DNA of 64,000 nt, from contig NZ_CP053826.1 in NCBI RefSeq assembly GCF_013372125.1, positions 1,426,001 through 1,490,000 of the forward strand, written 5' to 3'. The translations under genes and the position numbers were made by a program. Positions 45,625-55,028 of this stretch are shown piece by piece. The DNA is from Campylobacter curvus. GTDB lineage: Bacteria; Campylobacterota; Campylobacteria; Campylobacterales; Campylobacteraceae. The stretch's first letter is position 1, and each line of letters starts with the position of its first letter. The notes under the pieces are model-generated. The model worked only from the letters and a program-made list of their open reading frames with translations, made no database searches and was not told the origin of the DNA.

Positions 45625-45924
45625 ATGATAGGAGTTTATGTCGTAGTAAATGTCAAAGCCGCAAGCGTGGCGAAATTTGAGGAAATTTTAAAGATCATCG
45701 TGCCGGCCTCGCAAAAAGATAAGGGCTGCATAAACTACGAATGCGGAGCGATCGTGGGGCAAAATGGAGCTTATGTCTTTCTTGAGATATGGCAAAGCCT
45801 GCAAGATCAAAAAGATCATATGAATAGCCCTCACATGCGCGAAAATGCAGCCACTTTAGCCCGATGCTACGACGGCGAACCGCAGATAAATTTTATAAAT
45901 TTAGTCGACTGGGGCAAAATTTAA
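45625..45924 (+). CDS. Antibiotic biosynthesis monooxygenase (YgiN-like) family protein
   Basis: A 99-residue ferredoxin-like small protein of the ABM fold (MIGVYVVVNVK ... GCINYECGAI ... VFLEIWQSLQDQKDHMNSPHMRE). Members act as quinol or small-molecule monooxygenases or dimeric binding proteins. The start at 45625 has AAAAGGAG before it; an in-frame extension to 45592 lies inside the previous gene. It is 16 bases from the next enzyme gene. Confidence 0.82.
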   Translation: MIGVYVVVNVKAASVAKFEEILKIIVPASQKDKGCINYECGAIVGQNGAYVFLEIWQSLQDQKDHMNSPHMRENAATLARCYDGEPQINFINLVDWGKI

Positions 45925-45940
45925 CCACCAAGAGGACAAA

Positions 45941-46333
45941 ATGGATATCAAAAATATCGATCATATCGTGCTTAGCGTCGCGGACGTGGACGCTTCGGTG
46001 AAATTTTACGAAGAGGTGCTTGGCATGCAGGCGTTTTGCTTTACGGGAGCCGACGGGCAGGAGCGAAAGGCGGTTAAATTTGGCGCGACTAAGATAAATT
46101 TTCACGATTTAAGAGCGCCCGTGAAGCCAAACGCCAAAAATATGACGGCCGGCTCGGCGGATATCTGCTTTATCTGCGCCCAGCCGCTAGAGGAAATTTT
46201 AGAGGAGCTAAAAGCCAAAGGCGTCGCGCCGATTGATGGCATAGTCGCTAGAAGCGGTGCAAATGGCAAGATAAGGTCGCTTTATCTACGCGACCCGGAT
46301 GGCAATCTACTCGAGCTTAGCAACTACGTTTAG
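45941..46333 (+). CDS. VOC (glyoxalase/dioxygenase) family protein
   Basis: A 130-residue vicinal-oxygen-chelate protein with two beta-alpha-beta-beta-beta halves: IDHIVLSVADVDASVKFYEEVLGM at the start and LYLRDPDGNLLELSNY at the end. Metal-ligand candidates are H8, H45 region (INFHDL) and the final Glu. The closest type looks like small stand-alone glyoxalase or fosfomycin-like proteins, but the substrate is unknown. It forms a unit with the ABM gene. Confidence 0.85.
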   Translation: MDIKNIDHIVLSVADVDASVKFYEEVLGMQAFCFTGADGQERKAVKFGATKINFHDLRAPVKPNAKNMTAGSADICFICAQPLEEILEELKAKGVAPIDGIVARSGANGKIRSLYLRDPDGNLLELSNYV

Positions 46334-46405
46334 CCGGATGTAAATTTAGCATACAAACGGAACAAAATTTGCATGAAATTTACAAAAACAAAATTTAGGA
46401 AAAAT

Positions 46406-46648
46406 ATGAACGAACAAAACATACTTCAGATGCTAAACGCTACGTCAGACGAGATATTTATGGCGATAGTAAGGGGCAACGCCACGTGCCGATCCTGCCA
46501 GGACGACAGGGAATTCATATCGAATTTACGTGAAAATATCTTATCAAAAGAGCAAACAAACATTGATTTCGAGCAGCTTTCTGGAGTCATGATCAAAATT
46601 TTTGAAAAATACAGAGCTAAAAATTTAAACAGCATATTGCCTATTTAA
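46406..46648 (+). CDS. 80-residue hypothetical with CxxC
   Basis: A small acidic protein with a single CRSC motif (residues 28-31) in an otherwise helical sequence (NILQMLNATSDEIFMAIV and FEQLSGVMIKIFEKY). ATG 46406 has TAGGA upstream. No signal peptide or membrane segment. I do not recognise a family. It follows two small redox-type enzymes by about 70 bases and may belong with them. Confidence 0.5.
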   Translation: MNEQNILQMLNATSDEIFMAIVRGNATCRSCQDDREFISNLRENILSKEQTNIDFEQLSGVMIKIFEKYRAKNLNSILPI

Positions 46649-47025
46649 AACTCTAAAACTGCTAAATAAAATGAAAAAAATTGTAAAATATAAATTAATT
46701 GTTCCAATGAAATTTAAATATACAAGCAGAATATAGCCTAACTACAGCACCTTACATTCTACATCACTAATTATATAGTTCACCTGCATATTTAATGAGC
46801 ATAACCATATAGTATCTACTTTAAACCTCATAACTATGTGTAACCTCATTTTAAAATTTACTTTATTTATTATGTAATATGAGTTATTTTCTTTTGTTTT
46901 TATTTTAGAATATAACAATTTCACCATATTCTGTCCTAGTGAATTTTGCGTTCCGATTATCGCTTAATATTACATTATACGATATTAAGATATTATTCGT
47001 CTATTTTTCTAACAAGGACACACTA
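46649..47025. other. Very AT-rich gap before the SbmA-like gene
   Basis: About 375 bases with almost no G/C-rich words, unlike the flanking genes. A 61-codon frame on the minus strand (46742-46927) is Lys/Ile/Tyr-rich, as expected by chance in A/T-rich DNA, and has no good ribosome site. The SbmA-like promoter must lie near the right end (for example the TTATACGAT region at 46975-46983). Confidence 0.5.
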
Positions 47026-48189
47026 TTGCTTTCATCTTTTTTTGCAAACAAAAAATGGGCTTTATGGGCCTATGCGGGGCTTGCGTTTTTGATAGGTTCG
47101 CTCTACGTACAAGTCCAGCTAAGCGTCGCTATCAACAACTGGTATAAAAGCTTTTACGATATCGTAGGCAACCCCGAGCTAAACGCTACAAAGGCTGAAA
47201 TTTTAGACAAAGACAGAAGCTTTAGCCTACTTTTTAAAGACGTAGACAAAGAGGAGAAAAAACCAAATGCCTCGCAGGAGAGACCCTCTCAAACGAACAA
47301 AAATGTGAATTTAGATAAAAATTCCTCTCAAAATACCACCGCCAAGATGACGGCAGCTCAAAAGAACAAACAAAAATACACCCTGCTTGATTTTTGGCAA
47401 AGTATGATAAATTTTGCCTGGATAGCCTTCCCGTATGTGCTGCTAGCTACGCTGACGGGCTATTTCACGCGCGTTTGGGCGTTTAAGTGGCGCGAGGCGA
47501 TGACGTTTGATTATATAAAATACTGGAAAAACGTAGAGCGCGAGATCGAAGGCAGCTCTCAACGTATCCAAGAGGATATCTACCGCTTCGCCAGGATCGT
47601 AGAAAGCCTGGGGCTTCAAGTAGTAAGAGCGATAATGAAGCTTATCGCCTTTTTACCGATACTTTGGGGGCTAAGTAGCAGCGTCGCACTGCCATTCATC
47701 AAAGACTACGAGGGCTCATTGGTCTGGATAGCGCTACTGGTAAGCGTGGGTGGGCTTGCCATATCGTGGTTCGTGGGTATCTTGCTGCCAGGACTTGAAT
47801 ACAACAACCAAAAGGTCGAAGCGGCCTTTAGAAAAGAGCTAGTTTACGGCGAAGACGATAAGAAAAATCACGCCGGCGTAGAGACCCTGACCGAGCTCTT
47901 CACAGGGCTGAAATTTAACTATAATAGGCTATTTTTGCACTACGGATACTTTGATATATGGATAAATTTCTTCTCTCAGCTAATGGTCATCGTGCCGCTT
48001 TTGATAATGGCTCCGGGCATCTTTACGGGCATCATCACGCTTGGCTCGCTGATGCAGGTAAATAACGCATTTTCGCAAGTCAGGATGTCATTTTCACTTT
48101 TTATAAACAATTGGACGACGATCACGGAGCTTCGCTCTATCCATAAACGTTTGAAAGAATTTGAGATAAATATCGGGTATCGACACTAA
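47026..48189 (+). CDS. SbmA/BacA-like inner membrane peptide transporter
   Basis: A 387-residue protein similar to SbmA/BacA, proton-driven importers of peptides and peptide antibiotics. The family core is clear: LSVAINNWYKSFYD, FRTRVW-like FTRVWAFKWREAM, SQRIQEDIYRFA, LPGLEYNNQKVEAAFRKELVYGEDD and the final ITELRSIHKRLKEFE. The best start is TTG 47026, preceded by AAGGA; the longer ATG at 46939 lies in the A/T-rich gap. A polar insert of about 60 residues between the first two membrane regions contains DKNSS, a glycosylation sequon. Confidence 0.82.
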   Translation: MLSSFFANKKWALWAYAGLAFLIGSLYVQVQLSVAINNWYKSFYDIVGNPELNATKAEILDKDRSFSLLFKDVDKEEKKPNASQERPSQTNKNVNLDKNSSQNTTAKMTAAQKNKQKYTLLDFWQSMINFAWIAFPYVLLATLTGYFTRVWAFKWREAMTFDYIKYWKNVEREIEGSSQRIQEDIYRFARIVESLGLQVVRAIMKLIAFLPILWGLSSSVALPFIKDYEGSLVWIALLVSVGGLAISWFVGILLPGLEYNNQKVEAAFRKELVYGEDDKKNHAGVETLTELFTGLKFNYNRLFLHYGYFDIWINFFSQLMVIVPLLIMAPGIFTGIITLGSLMQVNNAFSQVRMSFSLFINNWTTITELRSIHKRLKEFEINIGYRH

Positions 48190-48240
48190 ATTTAATGTTT
48201 GATTTTATGATTTTGATTTTAAATTGAGAGGAATAAAAAG

Positions 48241-48315
<75 letters not shown>

Positions 48316-48331
48316 ATATAAAAGAAGTCGT

Positions 48332-48360
48332 ATTATAGAAAAAAACGACCGTTTTGTCAA
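48332..48360 (-). promoter_or_regulatory. Consensus sigma-70 promoter of tRNA-Asn
   Basis: TTGACA (48355-48360) and TATAAT (48332-48337), both perfect hexamers, separated by 17 bases on the minus strand, with the -10 ending 16 bases before the tRNA 5' end. Confidence 0.88.
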
Positions 48361-48396
48361 TAAAATTTAGCTTAAAATTTCCGCAAACAGCTCGGG

Positions 48397-49299
48397 CTAA
48401 ATTCTGACCTTATAAAACCAAACGCCTGCGACTTGCGTTTTATAAACTTTACCGTCGTCCAAAAGCTCACTCAAATTTTGCCTCGAAAGCTCGGAAAAAT
48501 TTTCCTGCACATTCTTTTGGCTTTGTGGGCGACGCGCCAAAAGCTCTAAAATCTCATCTTTGCTAAATTCCATCACCTTATCGCTACTCTTTGCACTAGC
48601 GATCACGCAGGGCACGTTTTTTATATGCTCCGCCAGTTCATGCAAAAGCTCGCTATCTACGCCCTTTACAGGATAGGCGGGCGGGCGATCTATGGTGCTT
48701 ATATCCACGCGGGCGGGGTGAATTTTATTGATAGCTAAATTTAGCGCCTCAAATTCCGCAAAAGTATCGTTAAAGCCCTTTACCACAAGCACTTCAAGCA
48801 CCAGCTGACCTTTAAATTCTCGCCTAAATTTAGCTATGGCTTCGATGATATCATCTATCATCAGCCCTCTTTGTCCGCGATCTATCTTTTTAAATGTCTT
48901 TTGTAGCGCGCTGTCAAGGCTAAATTTCACGATATCAAGCCCCATCAATGCATCGCAAACCTCGGGCTTCAAAACGCCCGTTGCGTTTGAGAGTATCAGT
49001 AGCTTTGCGCCGCCTTTTATTAAATTTAGCTGTGCGATGAGCTCTTTTAAATTTGTATAAAGTGTCGGCTCGCCGTTTGCCGTGAGCGTGATGACGTCGA
49101 TGTTTTCATGCTCACGAAGTGCCGCCTTCACCTCGCTTATGATCTGCGAGATCGGCGGCTCGTTTGCTATCTTGTCAGTCGTTTTCGCGCCGCTTAGCTC
49201 GCAGTAAATGCAGTCAAAGTTACAGCATTTTTGCCCTAAGGACAAGTCTATGCCAAGCGACATACCAAAACGGCGCGAATTTATGGGTCCAAAGACCAC
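48397..49299 (-). CDS. Radical SAM protein
   Basis: A 300-residue radical SAM enzyme with the cluster motif C26-x3-C30-x2-C33 (CNFDCIYC) and the GEP-like motif TANGEPTLY. SAM-binding strands are IVKFSLDS and LVLEVLVVKGFND. The C-terminal 70 residues look like a small helical/winged domain. It begins FGPINSRRFGMSLGIDLS, typical of a conserved bacterial family of unknown substrate. It follows the MCP gene by 5 bases and lies in an operon with hemE. Confidence 0.85.
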   Translation of the reverse strand: MVFGPINSRRFGMSLGIDLSLGQKCCNFDCIYCELSGAKTTDKIANEPPISQIISEVKAALREHENIDVITLTANGEPTLYTNLKELIAQLNLIKGGAKLLILSNATGVLKPEVCDALMGLDIVKFSLDSALQKTFKKIDRGQRGLMIDDIIEAIAKFRREFKGQLVLEVLVVKGFNDTFAEFEALNLAINKIHPARVDISTIDRPPAYPVKGVDSELLHELAEHIKNVPCVIASAKSSDKVMEFSKDEILELLARRPQSQKNVQENFSELSRQNLSELLDDGKVYKTQVAGVWFYKVRI

Positions 49300-49304
49300 T
49301 GAAT

Positions 49305-51260
49305 TTAAAATTTCTTTCTCCTGACCTCTTCGACGATACTGCTAGCCATCGCATCAACTTCGTTCGTGACCTCGTTGGTTTTGTTTGCGACCGCGACGTT
49401 TTGATGTGTCAGATTATCTATTTGAGCGACGGATTGATTTATCATATTTATGCCATCAGCCTGCTCTCTTATAGATTCGCTCATCTCGTTTATGCTTTGA
49501 GCCAGCACGTTTGCGTTGGCCTCGATCTCGCCTAAGCTCTTTTGTGTGCGTTCGGCAAGCTTTCTCACCTCGTCTGCTACGACGGCAAAGCCTCTACCAT
49601 GTTCGCCTGCACGCGCCGCCTCGATAGCAGCATTTAGGGCGAGTAAATTCGTCTGATCAGCGATGTCACGGATTATCACGATGATATTTTTTATTTCTTC
49701 GCTTTGGCGTGTCACATCTTGGGCTTTTTGACTGATGGCGTTCATGGAGCTACTCATCTGCTCGACAGCCGCCGCGCTTTCTTGAAGCGAATTTGCCTGA
49801 GAGTTCGCGCCGTTTGTGAGTTCCTGCATAGAATTTGATAAAATTTCAGCCTTTTCTTTCAGCAAATGAGCCTGCTCTAAATTTGCCTTTAACATATTTG
49901 AAATTTCAGCCCCGAGCAGGTCTATGCCGTTTGCGACCCTACCGCTTTCGTTCACGCGCTTAGTGAAGTCTTGGGCTTTAAAGCCGTCAAGCACGTCAAA
50001 TATCGCCTTACTACTGCTTGCTATCTCCTCTTTTAGGCTATTTGATAGCTGAGCGAAGGCTTCTTTTAGTTTTATCAGAGCTGGGTTTGTAGTGCTTGCG
50101 TCTAAATTTGCAGTGTAGTTGCCGCTTCTTATTTGTCCTACGAAGTTGTTTGCAGCATTGATGAAGTCGTTTTGTTCGGATAGATTGTGTTCGATTTGTT
50201 TTATGTTTTCATTTACCAAAGTAGCCATTTGTCCTATCTCGTCACTACCTTTTACTTCAAGCAATGTAGCTTTACTTGTTTTGTTGTTTAGGAAGTCGAA
50301 GAAAGCTATCAGTCCGTCTTTTATAGAGTTGATGCCGGAGATGAGGTTTTTACCGATGAGTATGGAGATACTAAGTATAATCAAGACGATCGCGACTATC
50401 AAGACCGCGCTTAAAATGAGCTGGCTATCGGCGTCTGATTTGATTTTGGCGCTCGCCTCTTTCATATCATTTAGCAAGCTTAGCTCAAATTCTCTCATAT
50501 CGTCTATCAAATTTGTCATTTTACTAAACCAAGTCGGCGCGTCGTAGCTTGTGTTGCTTGAGTCGACGACGGTTTTTACTATGCCTGCGACCTCTTTAAA
50601 TTCAGGCTTTGAAAGCACGATATTTTCAAATTCCGAGGTGTATTTTGCAGGGTTGTATTCGTTAAAATCGTTGATAGACTTAAGGATGACTGCGTTTATG
50701 GAGACGATCCTATTGTATTCATCTTTTGACATGGTATGCTTTGAAAATACGCCGTTTAGCCGCGCTCTAAGGATACCGCACGACTCTTTTATCTCGCCGA
50801 TGATGAGCTCTCTTTTCAGTGCGTCGGTCAAGCTTGGCTCGATCTCGCCGGCATAACCGTTTATCGTGATGATCTCGCCTCTTATCATATCTGTCATTTG
50901 ATTTAATAAAGCGATACCGCCCTCTTTTTTATCTACGCCCGCTCTTATCGTGCTTAGCTTGCTTTTTATAGCGTCTTTATTAGGAAGATTTTCGACCGCT
51001 TTATCGACCTCGCCGCGCTGGGCTAAAAGGTTGGTATTGCTACCTCCTGCCAGTACGCCTGAGCTAAAGCCACGCTCTTTTTGTAGCTCATGGATGAAGT
51101 TGTTTTGATTGATTATGACGTCCACTATCTGCCCGCTTTTTGCGGCTCTCTCGCGAGTTTCCACGACCCCTTTTAAGTAAAGCACGCTAACTATGATAAT
51201 ACTAATAAGGCTAACAAGCATTAAGAGCATTATCTTTGTTTTTATGCCTAAATTCCTCAT
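49305..51260 (-). CDS. Methyl-accepting chemotaxis protein with NIT-type sensor domain
   Basis: A 651-residue chemoreceptor. Membrane helices lie at about 10-29 and 283-304. The periplasmic domain contains [16 protein letters not shown], the hallmark of the NIT (nitrate/nitrite sensing) domain. A HAMP-like linker precedes the signalling hairpin with [21 protein letters not shown] and [15 protein letters not shown]. Ligand residues cannot be confirmed, but nitrate or nitrite fits a genome with nap. The gene lies between hemE (10-base gap) and the radical SAM gene (5-base gap). The C-terminal EVRRKKF is common in campylobacter MCPs. Confidence 0.9.
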   Translation of the reverse strand: MRNLGIKTKIMLLMLVSLISIIIVSVLYLKGVVETRERAAKSGQIVDVIINQNNFIHELQKERGFSSGVLAGGSNTNLLAQRGEVDKAVENLPNKDAIKSKLSTIRAGVDKKEGGIALLNQMTDMIRGEIITINGYAGEIEPSLTDALKRELIIGEIKESCGILRARLNGVFSKHTMSKDEYNRIVSINAVILKSINDFNEYNPAKYTSEFENIVLSKPEFKEVAGIVKTVVDSSNTSYDAPTWFSKMTNLIDDMREFELSLLNDMKEASAKIKSDADSQLILSAVLIVAIVLIILSISILIGKNLISGINSIKDGLIAFFDFLNNKTSKATLLEVKGSDEIGQMATLVNENIKQIEHNLSEQNDFINAANNFVGQIRSGNYTANLDASTTNPALIKLKEAFAQLSNSLKEEIASSSKAIFDVLDGFKAQDFTKRVNESGRVANGIDLLGAEISNMLKANLEQAHLLKEKAEILSNSMQELTNGANSQANSLQESAAAVEQMSSSMNAISQKAQDVTRQSEEIKNIIVIIRDIADQTNLLALNAAIEAARAGEHGRGFAVVADEVRKLAERTQKSLGEIEANANVLAQSINEMSESIREQADGINMINQSVAQIDNLTHQNVAVANKTNEVTNEVDAMASSIVEEVRRKKF

Positions 51261-51270
51261 TTATGCCTCC

Positions 51271-52299
51271 TTATTTGTGATTGTGACTTTTTTCTTGAAC
51301 CTGTTTGATGAAGTACTTCGCATTTTCGACCGGTATGTCTGGTAAAATCCCGTGCCCTAGGTTAAAAATATGCGGCGCACCTTTCATTGTGTTTAAAATT
51401 TTATCCACGCCCGCGTCTATCGCCTTTTTCGAGTAAAGTCTGGTCGGCTCCATATTGCCTTGAAGGACGAATTTGGGACTTAGTTTTTCTTTTGCAAGCC
51501 CTATGGGCGTGCTCCAATCGACTCCAAAAACCTCGAAATTTCCTGAAATTTTGTCCAAAAAGCCGCTCACACCCTTTGGAAAAACGATGAGCGGAATATC
51601 TGGAAATTCAGCCTTTACGCTATCAACGATCTGCAAGATATATCGCCAGCCAAACTCAAAATACGCACTCTCTTCCAGCGCACCCGCCCAGCTGTCAAAG
51701 ATCTGCACCGCATCGACGCCCGCGCGGATCTGCGCCTTGATATAGTCCGTGAGCGCGGCGGTGACTTTGGCTAAAATTTGATGTAAAAACTCGGGATTTG
51801 TGTAAAGTAGCTTTTTGCAAACGGCGTAGGTCTTTGTGCCGCCGCCTTCTATCATATATGTCGCGATCGTCCATGGCGCACCGCAAAAGCCGATGAGTGC
51901 CTTGTCACGGGCTAAATTTTCGCGCGTGAGAGCGATCGTATCATAAACGTAACTTAAATTTTTGACCGCTTTCTCCACGTCCAGTGCGGCAAGATCGTCC
52001 GCCGTTTTTACGGGATGATCAAAAACCGGTCCTTCGCCCTTTTCAAATCGCAGCTCCATGCCCATTTCAAGCGGCACGACAAGGATGTCGCTAAAAAGTA
52101 TCGCCGCATCGACGCCTAAAATTTCAACTGGCTGGATGGTAACCGCGCTTGCTTTTTTGTAGTCCTTACAAAGGCTTAGAAAACCGCCCGCCTGCGCGCG
52201 CACAGCCATGTATTCGGGCAGGTAGCGCCCCGCTTGACGCATCATCCAAACTGGTGTATACGGAGTTGGCTTTTTCAGGCATGCATCGACGAATATCAT
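51271..52299 (-). CDS. hemE: Uroporphyrinogen decarboxylase
   Basis: HemE converts uroporphyrinogen III to coproporphyrinogen III in heme synthesis. The 342-residue protein has the N-terminal signature [46 protein letters not shown], and the late [14 protein letters not shown]. It leads an operon with the MCP and radical SAM genes. The heme demand is high here, with several cytochromes (NapB, FrdC) in the window. Confidence 0.96.
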   Translation of the reverse strand: MIFVDACLKKPTPYTPVWMMRQAGRYLPEYMAVRAQAGGFLSLCKDYKKASAVTIQPVEILGVDAAILFSDILVVPLEMGMELRFEKGEGPVFDHPVKTADDLAALDVEKAVKNLSYVYDTIALTRENLARDKALIGFCGAPWTIATYMIEGGGTKTYAVCKKLLYTNPEFLHQILAKVTAALTDYIKAQIRAGVDAVQIFDSWAGALEESAYFEFGWRYILQIVDSVKAEFPDIPLIVFPKGVSGFLDKISGNFEVFGVDWSTPIGLAKEKLSPKFVLQGNMEPTRLYSKKAIDAGVDKILNTMKGAPHIFNLGHGILPDIPVENAKYFIKQVQEKSHNHK

Positions 52300-52416
52300 A
52301 AATTTCCTTTGAATTTTCGGGAATTTTAGCGAAATTATTATAAATTCTTTAATAAATCGTCGATTTTTAAATATCCTAAAGCTTAAATTTAAAATTTGAT
52401 GAAAATACCTGAAATT

Positions 52417-52920
52417 TTAGTGTTCGCCTTTATGAAGAAAGTAAAGTCCGAGGCAAAGTGCCAGCACCGAGAGCGCAAGATACATCATTTCAAGCGGAGT
52501 GCTAAAGTCCGCATGCAGCACGCGCTGGAAGAAATTTACAATGAGTACCATGATGATGACCTTGCCAAGCTTATCTTTTAGCTCGTCAAGCGAATGCACC
52601 TCGATGACTTTGCTACGTTTAGAGTCTTTTAAGATACTGATCTCGGAGATGAAAAGCTCGTAAATTCCAAAGCTAAAGATGTAAAGCACGAGTGCCATGA
52701 GATATAGATCTATCGCACCGACCACCTCGCCAACGACCTCGGAGTGGAAATTTTCAGGATGAACGCCTGCAAAAAAGTAGTCGTAAACAGTGATCAAAAC
52801 CGCGAAGATATCGTAGCTGGCAATGATAAAAAGAACGATCGCACCAAGTAGTCCAAAGATCACGGGCAAGATGGTAAATGCGTTGCTGGAAAGCAAGATC
52901 CTCTCGAAAAAATTTCGCAA
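52417..52920 (-). CDS. YqhA family membrane protein
   Basis: A 167-residue integral membrane protein (UPF0114/YqhA) with about four helices and the conserved helix YIFSFGIYELFISEIS and KVIIMVLIVNFFQRVL. I chose the TTG at 52920 because it gives MRNFFERILL, as in relatives (MERFLEN in E. coli), with AAAAGGAA just upstream. Earlier ATGs at 52953 or 53043 would place coding sequence over a -10-like TATTAT (52957-52962). Function is unknown; relatives are uncharacterised. Confidence 0.72.
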   Translation of the reverse strand: MRNFFERILLSSNAFTILPVIFGLLGAIVLFIIASYDIFAVLITVYDYFFAGVHPENFHSEVVGEVVGAIDLYLMALVLYIFSFGIYELFISEISILKDSKRSKVIEVHSLDELKDKLGKVIIMVLIVNFFQRVLHADFSTPLEMMYLALSVLALCLGLYFLHKGEH

Positions 52921-53205
52921 ATGATTCCTTTTTGTTGGATTTAAAGGCGGCATTTTATAATAATCTTGTTTTAAAACGATTGAATTTACCTTTTTATAAG
53001 CTGGCGCTCGCAAATTGCCGGCAAGATGCCCTGTGATTTTCACATGAATGGTTCGTAGCTTGGCGTAAGACTTGCTTTTAGAATTTTACAAATTGAAAAC
53101 GGTACCATTTTAAATTTGATATTCTTGCTAAAATTCATCAAACCAATCAAAGGAGCAGATATGTTTTCAAAATTCTTTGGCAAAAAGCAGCCCGAACAAA
53201 AGCTG

Positions 53206-53208
53206 TAG
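53206..53208 (+). other. First in-frame TAG in the DUF695/RraB gene
   Basis: Codon 16 of the frame starting at 53161. Downstream coding similarity continues in frame, so a sense codon such as CAG, GAG or AAG may have mutated here. Confidence 0.8.
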
Positions 53209-53601
53209 ATCCCGCAAGATTGGGGAATATATATGTGCCGCGTCGATGATAAGGAGGCAAGCTTCAGGATAAATTTAGCCCTCGCAAGTATCGCGCCGAT
53301 AAAGGGCTACGATACCAGAGTATGCATACGCACTTGGCTCTTAAACCCGAGCGAGCGAAGCTTTCCTACAAACGAGGAGGTCCAAACGCTATATGATATA
53401 GAAGACGCCCTAATGAACGAGCTGGAAGCCAAAGGAGCAGTATTTGTAGGTACCGTCAAAAGCGACGGCTGGCTTGATTCTTGGCTTTACGCAAAGGGCG
53501 TCAAAGACTATGAGGCGATCATAAACGAGAAATTTAGCCTATTCAAAGGCTATAAATACAGCATAGATATCAAAAACGATGCGCAGTGGGAGACGTATTT
53601 T

Positions 53602-53604
53602 TAG
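53602..53604 (+). other. Second in-frame TAG in the DUF695/RraB gene
   Basis: Lies between WETYF and YLYPDDYSY, in the middle of a segment that is continuous in relatives, at the junction of the DUF695 and RraB parts. Confidence 0.8.
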
Positions 53605-53951
53605 TATTTGTATCCCGATGATTATAGTTACTCTTGTATGCAAAACTTTAAAGTCTTGCGAAATCTAGCGGATAACGGCGATAATGCCTCCTTGCCACGC
53701 GATATCGATCACTTCATCGACTTTGATAGCGAGAAAGATATGGAGAATTTCGGTCAAAAGATCGAACAGATCGGCTATAAAATTTTATCAAAGCAGTCAC
53801 CTCGTGAGGATCTCAAAAAATTTAGCATAAACATAATGCGTAATCAAAATTTGGAAAATATCGACGAAGATACATGGGAGCTGATAAATTTAGCAAAAGA
53901 TTTTAACGGCATGTATGATGGCTGGGGCTGCCCAATAGCAAAGTAAATTTA

Positions 53952-53984
53952 CGAGCTTAGGCGCAAAACTTGTACGTAAGCTCG
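53952..53984. terminator. Hairpin between the DUF695/RraB pseudogene and asd
   Basis: CGAGCTTA (53952-53959) pairs with TAAGCTCG (53977-53984), followed by AATTTTAATTT on the plus strand. It lies between convergent genes and could act in both directions. Confidence 0.7.
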
Positions 53985-53993
53985 AATTTTAAT

Positions 53994-55028
53994 TTAGCCC
54001 TCTTGGTCCTGAAGCTCTATCCACTTTTGTGCGATCCTAACGGCGTTTGTCGCTGCACCCACGCGGATCTGGTCTGCGCTGCACCATAGATGAAGCACGT
54101 TGGAGCGGTAGTTGTCGCGGCGAATGCGTCCGACGTAGGTCTCGTTCGTATCGCTTGAGATGATAGGCATCGGGTATTTTTTATTTGCAGGCTCATCGAC
54201 TACGACTATGCTCGGGGCTTTGCGTAAAATTTCACGCGCCACAGCGGCATCGACATCGCGGTCAAAGTGTATCGTGATGGCCTCGGAGTGGCTACGAAGC
54301 ACGGGTACGCGCACGCAGGTCGCGCTCACTTCCATATTTTTATGAAGGATCTTTTGCGTCTCATTGACCATTTTCATCTCTTCTTTGGTATAGTCGTTAT
54401 CCAAAAATACATCGATATGAGGGATCACATTTAGAGCTAGGCGGTGCGCAAATACCTTTGGCTCGCACTCATCAAGTCTAAATTCGAAAAACTTTTGCAG
54501 CTGCACGACGAGCTCCTCCATGCCCTCTTTGCCAGCTCCGCTTGCAGCTTGATAGGTGCTCACATCGACGCGGTTGATGCTGTATGCGTCGTCAAGCGGC
54601 TTAAGTATTTGCACCATTTGGATGGTCGAGCAGTTTGGATTTGCGATGATGCCGCGGTTTTTCCAGAGCTTGATGTCCTCTGGATTGCACTCGGGTACGA
54701 CTAGCGGAATGTCTGCGTCCATGCGAAAGTGACTGGTGTTATCGATCACGACTGCACCGCTAGCGACTGCTAAAGGGGCAAATTTAGCCGACACCGATCC
54801 GCCCGCGCTAAAAAACGCTATATCGACCTCGTGCTCGTCAAATACGCTCTCAGTCAGCTCCACGACCTTGTAGTTTTTGCCTTTAAATTCTATCTTGCTT
54901 CCGGCACTTTTCGCACTGGCAAGGGGCAAAACCTCACCCACAGGGAAATCCACCTCAGCCAGGACATTAAATATCTCCTCGCCCACAGCTCCTGTCGCAC
55001 CGACGACCGCAATGTTAAATTTTCTCAC
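53994..55028 (-). CDS. asd: Aspartate-semialdehyde dehydrogenase
   Basis: Asd makes aspartate semialdehyde for lysine, diaminopimelate, threonine and methionine. The start is GTG 55028, giving MRKFNIAVVGATGAVGEEIF; it overlaps the flgR stop (GTGA) and has AAAGGA upstream. The longer in-frame extension would overlap flgR by 76 bases. The 344-residue protein has the NADP motif GATGAVG, the catalytic cysteine in NPNCSTIQMV, and the His region RLALNVIPH. Confidence 0.94.
   Translation of the reverse strand: MRKFNIAVVGATGAVGEEIFNVLAEVDFPVGEVLPLASAKSAGSKIEFKGKNYKVVELTESVFDEHEVDIAFFSAGGSVSAKFAPLAVASGAVVIDNTSHFRMDADIPLVVPECNPEDIKLWKNRGIIANPNCSTIQMVQILKPLDDAYSINRVDVSTYQAASGAGKEGMEELVVQLQKFFEFRLDECEPKVFAHRLALNVIPHIDVFLDNDYTKEEMKMVNETQKILHKNMEVSATCVRVPVLRSHSEAITIHFDRDVDAAVAREILRKAPSIVVVDEPANKKYPMPIISSDTNETYVGRIRRDNYRSNVLHLWCSADQIRVGAATNAVRIAQKWIELQDQEG

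Larger units (their letters stand above)
53161..53946 (+). pseudogene. DUF695/RraB-domain protein, interrupted by two TAG codons
   Basis: A good AAAGGAG site and ATG at 53161 start a frame reading MFSKFFGKKQPEQKL. A TAG at 53206-53208 (codon 16) stops it. The same frame then runs IPQDWGIYMCRVDDKEAS ... WETYF to a second TAG (53602-53604) and continues YLYPDDYSYSCMQN ... YDGWGCPIAK to a TAA at 53944-53946. The N-terminal part matches DUF695 and the C-terminal part the RraB (RNase E inhibitor-like) domain, the usual order in this family. No indel is needed: two single-codon lesions divide an otherwise full-length gene of about 260 residues. Confidence 0.85.

Noticed and set aside
46742-46927. 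Minus-strand frame of 61 codons, Lys/Ile/Tyr rich
   Set aside because: Composition is what chance gives in A/T-rich DNA, and there is no ribosome site or recognisable motif.
46939-47025. Longer N-terminus for the SbmA-like protein
   Set aside because: The extra residues come from the A/T-rich spacer and do not resemble the family; TTG 47026 has AAGGA upstream.
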